Below, in pieces: positions 21,473-33,198 of a stretch of DNA of 64,000 nucleotides (position 1 is the first letter of the stretch; every line of letters begins with the position of its first letter). Source of the stretch: Poa pratensis (Eukaryota > Streptophyta > Magnoliopsida > Poales > Poaceae); the NCBI GenBank assembly GCA_947311845.1, contig CAMZMU010000048.1:24260431-24324430 (forward strand), given 5' to 3'. The position numbers were made by a program, and so were the translations under genes. The notes beneath the pieces were generated by a model. The model did not search any database. It saw only the letters and a list, made by a program, of their open reading frames with translations, and had not been told where the DNA came from.

Positions 21473-24400
21473 GGGTGGCGGACAGTTAAGCGGCGTCACA
21501 AGGGGGTCGAGGGTGGTCGGTCGACCCCCCTCACTTTTGGCGGAAAAAAAAATAGATCGACGAAACGCTGCTCTGTCTCTCGACCCCGTCCTCTCTCTTG
21601 ACCCCCTGCTCTGTCTCTCGACCCCCTGCTCTACGCTCCATCTCGATCTCGCCCACGCCGGCCCTCGCCGCACCCTCGCCGGCCCTCGCCGCGCCCTCAC
21701 GCGCGCCGCTCATCTCTCGGCCGGCAGCAGCACAGAGCTATCCTGGCGACGGGGAGCACCTGGTTCCCGTACTCCGTCCCCGCCTCGCCGGCCGGAAAGA
21801 AGCTCCCCGATGTCTCCTCTTCCCTTGGCGGCGGAAGCCGGCGAGAACCCGATTCCCAGATTCCTTCCCCTTCCCCACCTCTCTGACAGCACGGCTCCCA
21901 TCTGAGATTCCGAATTTCCGGTGGCCGCTGCTCTCTGTGATGGATTCCGACGAAGAAAGGGAGTGGGTAGAGATGCAGGCCGAGGAGGACGAAGCTGCAG
22001 CATCCTTGGCTCTAGCTCGGGAAGAAGAATCTGCAGCGATTTCTAGAAACCTCAAGAGGTTACGCCAGGTTAGGTGAAAGATTGATTTCAATTTCTGTGT
22101 CTATTGTCTATTGTTGATGATGTCTATTGTCTAGTGACCAGCAGTGTGTAGGAGATGTTGCTGAAAGATTGATTTCAATTTCTGTGTTGCAGGATACTCA
22201 ACAATCAAATGCTGCTGAAATTTTTGATATAGCAAATGTTGTTGCCGATCCTGGAGTTCGGAAACCAATTGATGAATATGGTACCTCTGAAATCAGAGAT
22301 AAAATGAGATGGGCATATTTGTCTAGAGGCCGTAATCGTTTAATTGGTCATAATTTCCCCAAAACAAAATTTGGTCCAGATTTTCGGTCATTTCTAGATG
22401 CATGGTACACCAAATGTGATTGGATAGAGTATAGTGTGGAGAAGGATGCTGCATATTGCTTCCATTGTTTTCTTTTCAAATCTTCAAGCAATAGTTCACA
22501 CTTTGGATATGATGTTTTCACAAAGACGGGGTTTAGAAATTCGAAGAAAACATCGGAAAATTTTAAGTCTCATGTAGGTGGACCAAATAGCATTCACAAC
22601 AATGCAAGAGCTATGTGTGAAGATTTCAGCAATAAAAAGCAAAGTGTGGCATATGCTCTTGTTTGTCAAGAAGAACAATTGCATATTAATTATGAAATTC
22701 GTTTGAGGGCTGTTGTGGGTGTTGTCAGATTTCTACTTGAACAAGGTCTAGCTTTTCGTGGGCATGACGAGTCTAGCACTTCCTTGAATAAGGGCAATTT
22801 CCGTGAGATGTTGGATTGGTATGGCGCAAGATGCAAGGAGGTAGCCAATGTGATTAATGAGAATGCTCCTGGCAATTGTCAATTGACATCTCGTGAAATC
22901 CAACTAGATATAGCAAAAGCATGTGCAGAAGAGACTACACAAGTTATAATGAGTGAGCTTGGAAATGCACCTTTCTCTCTACTTGTTGACGAGTCTCGTG
23001 ATGTATCGGTTAAAGAGCAAATGGCTGTAATCTTGAGGTTAGTCTTTTGCTTATTTATTGTAATCTTATATGTTATTGCCTAGTTTCCCCCTACTTACTT
23101 GCTGTAATCTTATATGTTCTTGTCTTATTGTTTGTAGGTTTGTGAACAAAAAAGGAGAGATCATGGAAAGATTGCTCGGTGTTGAGCATGTTCTTGATAC
23201 TACATCGGCTTCTTTGAAAAGATATTTAGATGCAATGTTTGTTGAACATAATTTGTCCATGTCAAGATTAAGAGGACAAAGATATGATGGTGCCTCTAAT
23301 ATGCGTGGGGAGCTACATGGTTTAAAAACATTGGTATTGGCAGACAACCCTCATGCATTTTATGTGCATTGTTTTGCCCACCAACTTCAATTGGTGGTTG
23401 TGGCGGTTGTCAAAGGACTTCTACCAATTGGACACTTCTTTGGTCACTTAAACAAGATTGTCAGCATGGTTAGTTTTTCTTGTACATAATTGCAAATAGT
23501 TGTCAACTCTTTATCTATATTTCAATTCTAATTTTTGCATGCGCATTTCTTGTAGGTGAGTGTCTCTTGTAAGAAGAAAGATGTATTGTTGCAACTGCAT
23601 CATGACCATTTGGTAGCACAACTAGAGAGTGGAGAGATCTCATCGGGAAGAGGCCAAAATCAAGCGACAAGTTTAGCAAGACCAGGAGATACTCGTTGGG
23701 GATCACACCATAAAACTCTAATTAGGATTAAAAATATGTGGGATTCAATTGTTGAAGTGCTATGCAGTGTTTCTCATGATGGGACAGATGCCGAGGAGAG
23801 AGGTTTGGCTTCAGGTTATATGATATACATGGAAAGCTTTGAATTTGTCATTATCTTGCATTTGATGCTTCGAGTGCTTGGTATAACAAATAGCTTGTCA
23901 CAGGCATTGCAATCCAAGGATCAGAACATAGTGAGCGCTATGAATATGATTGTCTCAGATAAAACCCTATTGCAGAAATTGAGAGATGATGGATGGGAGC
24001 CTCTATTGCTTGCTGCCACTAACTTTTGTGTTGGAAGAAATATTGTGGTGCGAACATGGATGATAACATTTTGGCAAGGGTTTATTCAAGGAGCTCACGC
24101 AAGATGGTTACTAGCTACCATCATTACAAGGTACAACTCTTTAATGAGGTGCTTGATAGAAACATAAGTGAGATGAATCATAGATTTTCTAAAACCTCTA
24201 CATGCCTATTGTTGTGCACTGCATGCCTTGATCCTAGAGACTCATTTAGCAGTTTTGATAATGATATGCTAGTTGAGCTTGCAACTTTGTACTCTGCTGA
24301 TTTCACTGCACATGATTGTTGTCTCTTGGTTGACGAACTGGACATATATGTTGATGTGATGAAGAGAAGTCCTGAATTCATAGCTTGTGATAGTTTGAGT

Positions 24401-24910
24401 GGTCTTGCTCTCAAGTTGGTTCAGAAGAAACACCATTTGACATTTCCATTGGTCTATCGTCTTATTACACTTGTGTTGACATTACCTGTGGCAACAGCAC
24501 AAGTTGAGAGAGTTTTCTCGGCCATGCATATTATAAAGACAGATCTTCGAAACAAGATAGGGGATGATTGGCTCAATAATTTGATGATTTGCTATGTTGA
24601 GAAAGAGATATTTACAAAAATTGATGACAAGAAGATTATGCTGCGTTTCCATTCCTACAATGATCGTAGAGGTCATCTTCCTTGACACTTTCGCCTTGCC
24701 AACATGGATTCAACTTAATGGTACTATTTTCTTATTAAAATATGGCACTATTTTTTATGTAGTTTTTTTGTTCTTTGTAGTCAGTTTGTACTTGTTTACA
24801 TTGTTCTTTCCGTACAATTGTGGATTACATGTGTTGTCAAAAAAAAATTCGCCGGTGGCACACCTTTTACTGTTCGCCCCCCCACGTCTCAATTCCTGGC
24901 TCCGCCACTG
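21473..24910 (+). mobile_element. hAT-type DNA transposon
   Basis: The right end, CCTGGCTCCGCCACTG, is the inverse of CAGTGGCGGAGCCAGG, a terminus common in plant hAT elements with TTF-type/DUF4371 transposases. The left end is degenerate: GTGGGTGGCGGACAG near 21471-21485 aligns only partly, and no 8-bp TSD matches the right flank GTTCTTGG, so the left boundary is approximate. The promoter-proximal 21560-21720 stretch contains short tandem CTCTGTCTCTCGACCCC and CGCCGGCCCTCGC units. The element carries one split transposase gene. Confidence 0.7.
21940..24685 (+). pseudogene. hAT transposase (TTF zinc finger, DUF4371, hAT dimerisation)
   Basis: Deduced exons are 21940-22068 (MDSDEEREWVEMQAEEDEAA), 22193-23037, 23138-23468 and 23556-24685, all with GT/AG borders and matching phase. 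Exon 2 holds the TTF-type zinc finger region (WIEYSVEKDAAYCFHCFLF) and DUF4371-like sequence up to FSLLVDESRDVSVKEQMA. Exon 3 has RGQRYDGASNMRGE and HCFAHQLQLVVV. Exon 4 has RPGDTRWGSHHKTL and the C-terminal dimerisation motif TAQVERVFSAMHIIKTDLRN. The only visible lesion is a one-base frame shift near 24026. Total about 810 codons, near full length for the family. Cut-and-paste transposase in the nucleus when intact. Confidence 0.85.
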
Positions 24911-25039
24911 GTTCTTGGTGATCACCCATCTTCGTCCGAGTGGATGCAGCCGGTGGGAACGACCTCCATCTTGGGCTCAAGAAGAAGGCGAGTAGGGGCG
25001 ACGCGTCGCGTTCGATGGCGCGCCCGTGACCAGCTGCTG
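24911..25039. other. anonymous fragment between hAT and LTR element
   Basis: This is GC-rich host or repeat DNA that continues directly at 45635 once the LTR nest (with one TSD copy) is removed. On the - strand the joined sequence is open and Pro/Ser/Arg-rich, which could be a first exon or a transposon terminal region. Not identifiable. Confidence 0.3.
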
Positions 25040-26635
25040 TGATGACGTGAAACACACGTTCGTTGGGAGACCCCAAGAGGAAGGTATGATGTAGTCAGCA
25101 GCAAGTTTTCCCTCAGAAAGAAACCAAGGTTATCGAACCAGTAGGAGCAGCAACTCTTCAGAAGGTTGTCAACGGCGCCAGAAAAATAGTGTTGTTGAGG
25201 GAGTCTGGACTGTTGACGTGGAATCTGCACACAACACAATCAAACTACTTTGCCCCAACGAAACAGTGAGGTTGTCAATCTCACTGGCTTGCTGAAAACA
25301 AAGGATTAAACGTATGGTGTGGAAAATGAGTATTAAATTGCAGAGAATGAAAAAGGAACAGTTTGCAGTTTGTGGTTGTTTAATCAGTGTAAAAGAATGG
25401 ACCGGGGTCCACAGTTCACTAGTGGTGTCTCTCCATAAAAGATAACTAACATGTTGGGTGAACAAATTACAGCTGGGCAATTGACGAATAGTGAGCGCAT
25501 GACAATGCATATACATGACATGTTGACTACTATGATATTTAATTGGGCATTACGACATAATACATAGATCGTTATCCAACAGCATCTATGACTAATAATC
25601 CACCGCCGGGTTGTCATCCGAGTCCCCATTGGTATTAAGTTGCAAGCAACGGATAATTGCATTAAGTAAAGTGCGTAATGTAAACAAACACATATGCCCG
25701 TGGACATAGCATCGTTAGGTTATCCCTAGTGGCAACAGCACATCCACAACCTTAGAACTTTCTGTCACTGTCCCAGGTTAAACGGAGACATGAACCCACT
25801 ATCTAGCATAAATACTCTCTCTTGGAGTTACAAGCATCTACTTGGCCAAAGCATCTACGAGTAACGGAAAGCATGCAAGATCTTAAATAACATATAAGAT
25901 AGATTGATAATCAACTTGACATAATATTCAATATTCATCGGATCCCAGCAAACACAACATGTAGCATTACAATAATATGATCTTGATCATGTAGGGCAGC
26001 TCACAAGATCTAAACATGATGGCACAAAGTGGAGAGACAACCATCTAGCTACTGCTATGGACCCGTAGTCCAAGGATGAACTACTCACGCATCACTCCGG
26101 AGGCAGGCATGGCGATGTAGAAGCCTCCGGTGACGATTCCCCTCTCCGGCAGGGTGCCGGGAAGAGGTTCTGAACCCTCCCGAGCTAGGGTTGACGACGG
26201 CGGCGTCTCTGGAACTTTTCGTGGATATTTGCTCAGGTACTTAGGGTTTTCGCGTCGGGGGGAATAAGTAGGCGAAAGGGCGGCGGCTGCGGACCCCCGA
26301 GGGGCCCACACCACCCCAGGGCGCGGCAGAGGGGGGCCGCGCCCTGTGGCGTGTGGGGTCCTGGTGGCCCTCCTCTGCTGCTCCTTCGCTCCGTCAGGTG
26401 AGTTCTGGAAAAATAGGGACCCCGTGTAGTTTCGTCCAATTCCGAGAATATTTCCAGACTAGCTTTTCTGGAATACAAAAACAGCAGAAAACAGGAACTG
26501 GCACTTCGGCATCTTGTTAATAGGTTAGTCCCAAAAAATGTATAAAAGTGATATAAAGTAGATGCAAAACATGTAGCAATTGGTATAAAACAAGCATGGA
26601 ACATCAAAAATTATAGATACGTTTGAGACGTATCA
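25040..26635 (-). repeat. outer element 3' LTR (LTR A)
   Basis: 1,596 bp, intact, TG...CA ends. It is the downstream LTR in the - strand orientation. Its left 1.25 kb is nearly identical to 30466-31722 (about three differences), while its right 350 bp differ from 45287-45629 at about ten places. Confidence 0.9.
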
Positions 26636-29200
26636 GCATCCCCAAGCTTAGTTCCTACTCGTCCTCGAGTAGGTAAACGATAAAAACAAATAATTTTTGA
26701 GGTGACATGCTACTATCATAATCTTGATCATATAATATTGCAAGGCACATGTAAATGAATGAAGTGATCCAAGTCAATGGTCTATAATTTGCTATCAAAT
26801 AGATAATGAGTAAACAATGAATCACACAAGCTAAACGTTTTCATGAATAGTACTTTCGAGACAAGCATCAAACAGTTTTGCATAAGTGTTAACTCATAAA
26901 GCAATAGTTTCTAATAAAAGGTATTTAATCAACACAAAGGAAGAATTTAGTTTCAGCATTTGCTTCAACTTTCAACATATTTATCTCATGGATATTGTCA
27001 ACACAAAGTAGTATAACAAGTCCAATACATTGCATATAACGCATGTTGTAACAAAGTTGACACTAGTGTTTGCTTGTGGAAGACAGAAAGAATAGGAAAA
27101 CTGACTCAACATAAAAGTAAAAGAAAGGCCCTTCGCAGAGGGAAGCAGGGATTAAATCATGTGCTAGAGCTTTTAGGTTTTTGAAAGCATATAGAGATTG
27201 CATAAAATATTTGATACTCCTCCCAACCTTGCTAACACAAGCCATGGCTAACCGAATCCTCGGGTGCCTTCCATCAATCACATACCATGGAGGAGTATCT
27301 ATTTTTGAGAGGTGTTTGTTAATTGTCAACGAATGGTAGCGGGTGAGAACAGTATTCTACCTGTCGAACGGACTTTTAAGAGCGGCTCCCATGAAGGACG
27401 TTATTTCTACCAGCAAGGCAGATCATCCCTCTTTCTCTTTGGTTTACACACATTCAGGTATTTCACTGTTTGTCATTGCTTACTGATGAATCAGGGCAAA
27501 AGTGTGAAGAGAATTAATTGGTTAAAGTTGTAATTAATTGGGACTGGGCACCCCGTTGCCAGCTCTTTTTGCAAGTTATTGGATAAGCGGATGTATATGC
27601 CACTAGTCCAGGTGTAAAAGTCCACTCGACAAATAGAATAAAGAATAACCACACTAATTCCTCATGAGCTAGTAAACATTGACACAAAAAGGGAATAATA
27701 ACATTTTGAATAATTTAAAGGTAGCACATGAAAAATTTACTTGGAGTGGCAAGGAAATACCACATATAGGTAGTTATGGTGGACACAAATGGCATGGATT
27801 TTGGCTCAAGGATTTGGATGCACGAGAAGCATTCCCTCTCAGTACAGAGTTTAGGCTAGCAAGGTTATGTAAGCAAACAAGAATATCAACCCGTACACCA
27901 AGTTTTATATGACAAACATATTGCAAACGTTATAAGACTTCATACCGTCTTCCTTGTTAACCAAACCCTGTTATTAGAAAATATCTAGACCTTAGAGGTA
28001 CCACCGATGCAAACCAAATTTTCAACAAGCTTTACGGTAGTTCTTCACTAATAGGCTTAACTCATGTGATGCACAATTTAATCATGATCTACTTGTTAAC
28101 TCAAAACAATTGACAAGCATCAAGTTATCCATTTTAGTGATCTACAAGATTAAGCAAGTTTTTCCTTATACCAATTACCACATGCAACATTTTCTGAACC
28201 AACCAAACACCAATCAATTTATTTCATCAACTCTCCAAACAAATATAAGTGAAGCAAGAGAGTACTTTCTACAAAAGAAAGCTAATAGCTCTGACAAGAG
28301 ATACATGAAAACAAGAGCTAAAAGCTGAACAGCGCTAGATATGAATACTCAACAAATATAAGTGAAGAATAGGAGTATTCTCATGAAAAAGCGGAGCGTG
28401 TCTCTCTCCCAATCAAGAATGCTAGGGTCCAGTCAAGCTTTATTGAAAATAAAAGTGCAATACTGAAAATAAAAACACGCAAACAATCCAAGAAAAGCAC
28501 ATATGATGTGAAAGAATTAAAATATAGTTTCACTAGAGATGACCTGATAATTTTGACGATGAAGAAGGGGATGCCTTGGGCATCCCCAAGCTTAGACGCT
28601 TGAGTCTTCTTGAAATATGCTGGGGAGATCCATGGGAGCCTCCCCAAGCTTAAGCTCTTCACTCTTCTTGATCCTATTATATCATCCTTCTCTCTTGACC
28701 CTTGAAAACTTCCGTCACACCAAACTCAAAGTAGATCTCATTAGAGGGTTAGTGCATAAAAAATTCACATGTTCTGTAAAGACGCAATATGATTTGTTAC
28801 TTTAAACATTAGCTACAGCCACTGATGTTATGTGAAGCTCTTCCACCCAAAAAAGAATTTCACTCAACACTAGTAAAAGAGAGAATGCGAAAAATAAAAA
28901 GGCATAATCTGTCTAAAACAGAACAGTCCGCAAAGACGAATTTTTTCGAGGCACTTACGACGCTCAGATCGAGAAACTCTGAACTAATGAAAGTTTCAGA
29001 CATTCATAAAGATTACGCACAAAAATTTTCAGATTTTTTAACAATCTGGTGATTTTAGGAATTTCGTACAGTGAACAGCAAAAATCTGTTTCTGCGCAGC
29101 AATCAAAATTAAGCATCATCTTATCATTAGAGGCTACTCTTGGCACAACAATGCGAGAAAATAAAGATACAAAGGAGTTGCTACAGAAGTAAACAAACTC
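26636..29200. other. outer element internal region, no coding domain
   Basis: AT-rich internal sequence of the non-autonomous element. CCCCAAGCTTAG-type motifs occur at 26641 and again near 28585 and 28640, echoing the purine tract on the - strand. No gag, protease, RT or integrase motif is present. Confidence 0.5.
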
Positions 29201-29268
29201 CTTGACAAATACTGAAAATAAAAGATAATGGGTTGCCTCCCAAAAGCGCTTTCTTTAATGCCTTTTAG

Positions 29269-30182
29269 CTAGGCATAGTGATTTTTATGATGCTCACATA
29301 AAGATGAGAGTTGAAACATAAAAGAGAGCATCAAGAGCATATATAAAACATGTTTAAATCTAACACTCTTCCTATGCATAGGAGTCTTATAAGAAAACAA
29401 GTCAATTAAGCACAAAGTGACTAGCATAGGAAGGCAAAACAAGTGCAACTTCAAAACTTTCAACGGACCATTAGGTCTTAAAGCAAAAATCATATAGAAG
29501 CAACACAAGAGAAAGCTCAAAACTTTCATCATAAAGAGAGGAAATTTAATAACATGAAGATTCCTATAACCATATTTTCCTCTCTCAAAATAATTTTCAG
29601 TAGCATCATGAACAAACTCAACATTATAACTATCACATAAAGCATGTTTTTCATGATCTACAAACACATAATTTTTATTAAGCTCAAAATAGTGGGGTTA
29701 TCAAACCCACTTTTGACAATAATAGTATAATTAATATCATTAGGCAATATAGGACCATCATCAAGAGCATTATCATATATAACATTAGGGAGCACATTTT
29801 TACTTTCTGCAATTTCCTCTTTTACTGAGTCAAGGAGGTTGTTTACTTCAAATTTATCAAAAGGAGATATTTCAATAGAATCATCACATTCGACAATATA
29901 GCATTCTTCCTCCTTCAAAGCTAGGGGACTAAAAATAACATTTTTATCAAAACCAGCTTCCCCAAGCTTAGAGCTTTCCATGGCATTAGCAATAATGGTG
30001 TTCAAAGAATGTATGCTAATAACATTGCTACTATCATGATTGTTATGCAAATAAAGTTCCATAGGCTTTTTAATTTTCTCTTCGAACACTTCATGTCCCA
30101 ACTCAAGATAAATTTCATAAAGCTCTCTCATGTTGTTTTCAGCCATAGGACTAGTTTCAAGGAAAGTAACCATTGATAGCAA
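29269..30182 (-). pseudogene. orphan ORFs of outer retrotransposon
   Basis: Two overlapping - strand frames follow the PBS side of the element. The first (30182-29658, 174 aa) is acidic and soluble (ELYEIYLELGHEVFEEKIKK; KEEECYIVECDDSIEI). The second (29667-29269, 132 aa) is partly hydrophobic (VLSFLLCCFYMIFAL; VLYMLLMLSFMFQLSSL), suggesting membrane segments. They probably were one ORF before a frameshift near 29660. They do not resemble gag or pol. Function unknown; similar unidentified frames are common in non-autonomous Triticeae LTR elements. Confidence 0.45.
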
Positions 30183-30437
30183 GTAAAGAGCTAGACATAA
30201 TAACTAACAGAAAACAAAACTGAAAATAAACTAAATGCAAGTAACTAATTTTTTTGTGTTTTTGATAATTGAAAGCAAACAAGATAAAATAAAATAAACT
30301 AAGCAAGACAAAAACAAAGTAAAGAGATTGGAAGCGTGAAACTCCCCTTGCAGAAGACTGCTGTCTCCCCGGCAACGGCGCCAGAAAAATAGGCGTCGAA
30401 GGGAGATAGGAGTCTGCTGAACCGAAGTGCTTCCACT

Positions 30438-30454
30438 CCCCGGCAACGGCGCCA
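30438..30454 (-). other. primer binding site of outer element
   Basis: On the - strand it reads TGGCGCCGTTGCCGGGG, of the form used by many grass gypsy elements, eleven bases inside LTR B. A related copy of the same core lies at 30369-30384, and the LTR itself carries CAACGGCGCCAGAAAAATAG near 25169 and 30597. Confidence 0.6.
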
Positions 30455-30465
30455 GAAAAATAGCT

Positions 30466-31722
30466 TGATGACGTGAAACACACGTTCGTTGGGAGACCCC
30501 AAGAGGAAGGTATGATGTAGTCAGCAGCAAGTTTTCCCTCAGAAAGAAACCAAGGTTATCGAACCAGTAGGAGCAGCAACTCTTCAGAAGGTTGTCAACG
30601 GCGCCAGAAAAATAGTGTTGTTGATGGGAGTCTGGACTGTTGACGTGGAATCTGCACACAACACAATCAAACTACTTTGCCCCAACGAAACAGTGAGGTT
30701 GTCAATCTCACTGGCTTGCTGAAAACAAAGGATTAAACGTATGGTGTGGAAAATGAGTATTAAATTGCAGAGAATGAAAAAGGAACAGTTTGCAGTTTGT
30801 GGTTGTTTAATCAGTGTAAAAGAATGGACCGGGGTCCACAGTTCACTAGTGGTGTCTCTCCATAAAAGATAACTAACATGTTGGGTGAACAAATTACAGC
30901 TGGGCAATTGACGAATAGTGAGCGCATGACAATGCATATACATGACATGTTGACTACTATGATATTTAATTGGGCATTACGACATAATACATAGATCGTT
31001 ATCCAACAGCATCTATGACTAATAATCCACCGCCGGGTTGTCATCCGAGTCCCCATTGGTATTAAGTTGCAAGCAACGGATAATTGCATTAAGTAAAGTG
31101 CGTAATGTAAACAAACACATATGCCCGTGGACATAGCATCGTTAGGTTATCCCTAGTGGCAACAGCACATCCACAACCTTAGAACTTTATGTCACTGTCC
31201 CAGGTTAAACGGAGACATGAACCCACTATCTAGCATAAATACTCTCTCTTGGAGTTACAAGCATCTACTTGGCCAAAGCATCTACGAGTAACGGAAAGCA
31301 TGCAAGATCTTAAATAACATATAAGATAGATTGATAATCAACTTGACATAATATTCAATATTCATCGGATCCCAGCAAACACAACATGTAGCATTACAAT
31401 AATATGATCTTGATCATGTAGGGCAGCTCACAAGATCTAAACATGATGGCACAAAGTGGAGAGACAACCATCTAGCTACTGCTATGGACCCGTAGTCCAA
31501 GGATGAACTACTCACGCATCACTCCGGAGGCAGGCATGGCGATGTAGAAGCCTGCGGTGACGATTCCCCTCTCCGGCAGGGTGCCGGGAAGAGGTTCTGA
31601 ACCCTCCCGAGCTAGGGTTGACGACGGCGGCGTCTCTGGAACTTTTCGTGGATATTTGCTCAGGTACTTAGGGTTTTCGCGTCGGGGGGAATAAGTAGGC
31701 GAAAGGGCGGCGGCTGCGGACC
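30466..31722 (-). repeat. outer element 5' LTR (LTR B), left part
   Basis: Begins TGATGACGTGAAACACACG and runs to the GGACC at 31718-31722, the target site of the nested gypsy element. Three differences from LTR A over 1.25 kb were counted by eye, indicating very recent insertion or gene conversion. Confidence 0.9.
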
Positions 31723-32309
31723 TGTCGTGGGGTAGATAACACGGCAGATGCTACTTTGGGGTAGCTTGAGTTGATGGGCAAGGCGACACTAGCGTCTGGG
31801 AGATTGTTTAGCATTGCAGGGACAAAAGGTTTACCCAGGTTCGGCCTCTCCATTGGAGATAAAGACCTACTTCCTGCTATCTTGTTATTGATCTCGATCT
31901 CGATAACCCGGCTATGACAACAGAGCCGGATCTCGATCTAAGTTACAAGGTTGTGGTGTTTCTCTCGGTGGTTCTCTCGCCTAAGCTTGGATCGTAAAGT
32001 TCTCTCTCAACTAGGGCTCAGGAACCGGCTTATATGGACTACCGGGTCTCCTGGCACTTTACAATACGAACCCGGGCTCTACCCAGACTCGGAATCCTAT
32101 TCTAGCTCTTCTAGCCTTCGTATCCTCCAAGTCACGAACCGCCTCTGGTCTTCTAGAAACTTCCCTTCCTGAACCGGGTTACCGCCAAAGCCTCTGGCCC
32201 AGCAACATAACCCGGCCCATGTTGATGGTTAGCTGGCCTGGCCGGGCCTCCTGCCTGGCGGGTCATGCTTCCCTCTTCATGGGCCTACCGGGTTATCATC
32301 CCCCCATCA
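31723..32309 (-). repeat. complete gypsy LTR flanked by GGACC, solo-like
   Basis: 587 bp from TGTCGTGGGG to CCCCCCATCA, with GGACC on both sides (31718-31722 and 32310-32314), exactly as a solo LTR would look. It should have been the 3' LTR of the nested gypsy element, but what follows is outer-LTR sequence rather than the gypsy polypurine tract. Confidence 0.85.
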
Positions 32310-32440
32310 GGACCCCCGAGGGGCCCACACCACCCAGGGCGCGCCAGAGGGGGGGGACCGCGCCCTCGTGGCGTGTGCGGCCCTGGTGGCCCTCCTCTGC
32401 TGCTCCTTCGCTCCGTCAGGTGAGTTCTGGTAAAATAGGG
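32310..32440 (-). repeat. duplicate fragment of outer LTR B
   Basis: About 130 bp matching 45282-45410 (shared variants such as GCGTGTGCGGCCCTGG and GGTAAAATAGGG) rather than LTR A. It ends inside TAGGG, where the sequence jumps into gypsy LTR. It is a second copy of the right flank of the gypsy insertion. Confidence 0.8.
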
Positions 32441-32503
32441 CCTCCTGCCTGGCGGGTCATGCTTCTCTCTTCATGGGCCTACCGGGTTATCATCCCCCCA
32501 TCA
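32441..32503 (-). repeat. truncated 3' LTR of nested gypsy
   Basis: CCTCCTGCCTGGCGGGTCAT to CCCCCCATCA, only the 63 bp next to the polypurine tract. The remaining about 520 bp of LTR are replaced by outer-LTR sequence. The junction shares the few bases GGGCCTCCTG with both partners. Confidence 0.85.
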
Positions 32504-32916
32504 GTAGCCCCCAGATTAACCTGGTTGCCAGGTTGGCATGCTCGGCTTCTTATTCTTGAATATTACTTCTTTGAACAGAGCTGATATCCTGGCCAGCCGG
32601 GTTAATCACCTGAAACATAAGACAACAGATAACAAATCTAACATTAGAACATGCCTCTTTTCTCCTTTACTTGGCCAGTTTCTTTGGCGGTTCACGCCGT
32701 AACCCGGTTAACCCTTGCCGGGTTCCGACGCCCGGGTTTCACTTTCAACACTTAGCGAAAACTATCTCCCAACTATAACTCCATCCTTATCCATCTTAAT
32801 CACGATCTTATCATTTAATACTCCGTAATTATCTCATTTGTTTGTCGTTGACTTTTAGTCAAAGATCCTTATCTCTTCACTTTTTACCACAACACCCCTA
32901 GGGTTTTCACTGCGCC

Positions 32917-32924
32917 TATAAATA
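32917..32924 (+). promoter_or_regulatory. TATA box of antisense gene
   Basis: TATAAATA in a GCGCCTATAAATAGAAGG context, about 280 bp upstream of the ATG at 33199. A leader with a candidate intron follows (donor ACAG|GTACGT at 33048/33049, acceptor near 33179 or 33196). This arrangement suggests the gene is transcribed from its own promoter, opposite to gag-pol. Confidence 0.55.
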
Positions 32925-33198
32925 GAAGGCCAGGAGACACCACGGTCATTTTTCCCCACCGAGTTCATCTTCTTCCTCAGCGCGCACTGTAGCAGCTGCG
33001 GATCCAATCTCAAATCGAGCTCTCAATCTCCTGCAAGAAGATCTACAGGTACGTTTATCCCACCATCCGTGCTCCGCACTTGATTTCAACTTGAATCTTA
33101 TCCAGATTTGCTTCGCATTTCCCTCTCCACGTATCTACATCTAGAACTAGGGTTTCACACCTCCATTGTTGCGCTCAGAGAACTCAAGCTTCTCAGCC

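Noticed and set aside
21366..22077. Overlapping long frames upstream of the hAT transposase
   Set aside because: GC-rich and microrepeat-driven; only the frame starting at 21940 splices in phase to the transposase exons.
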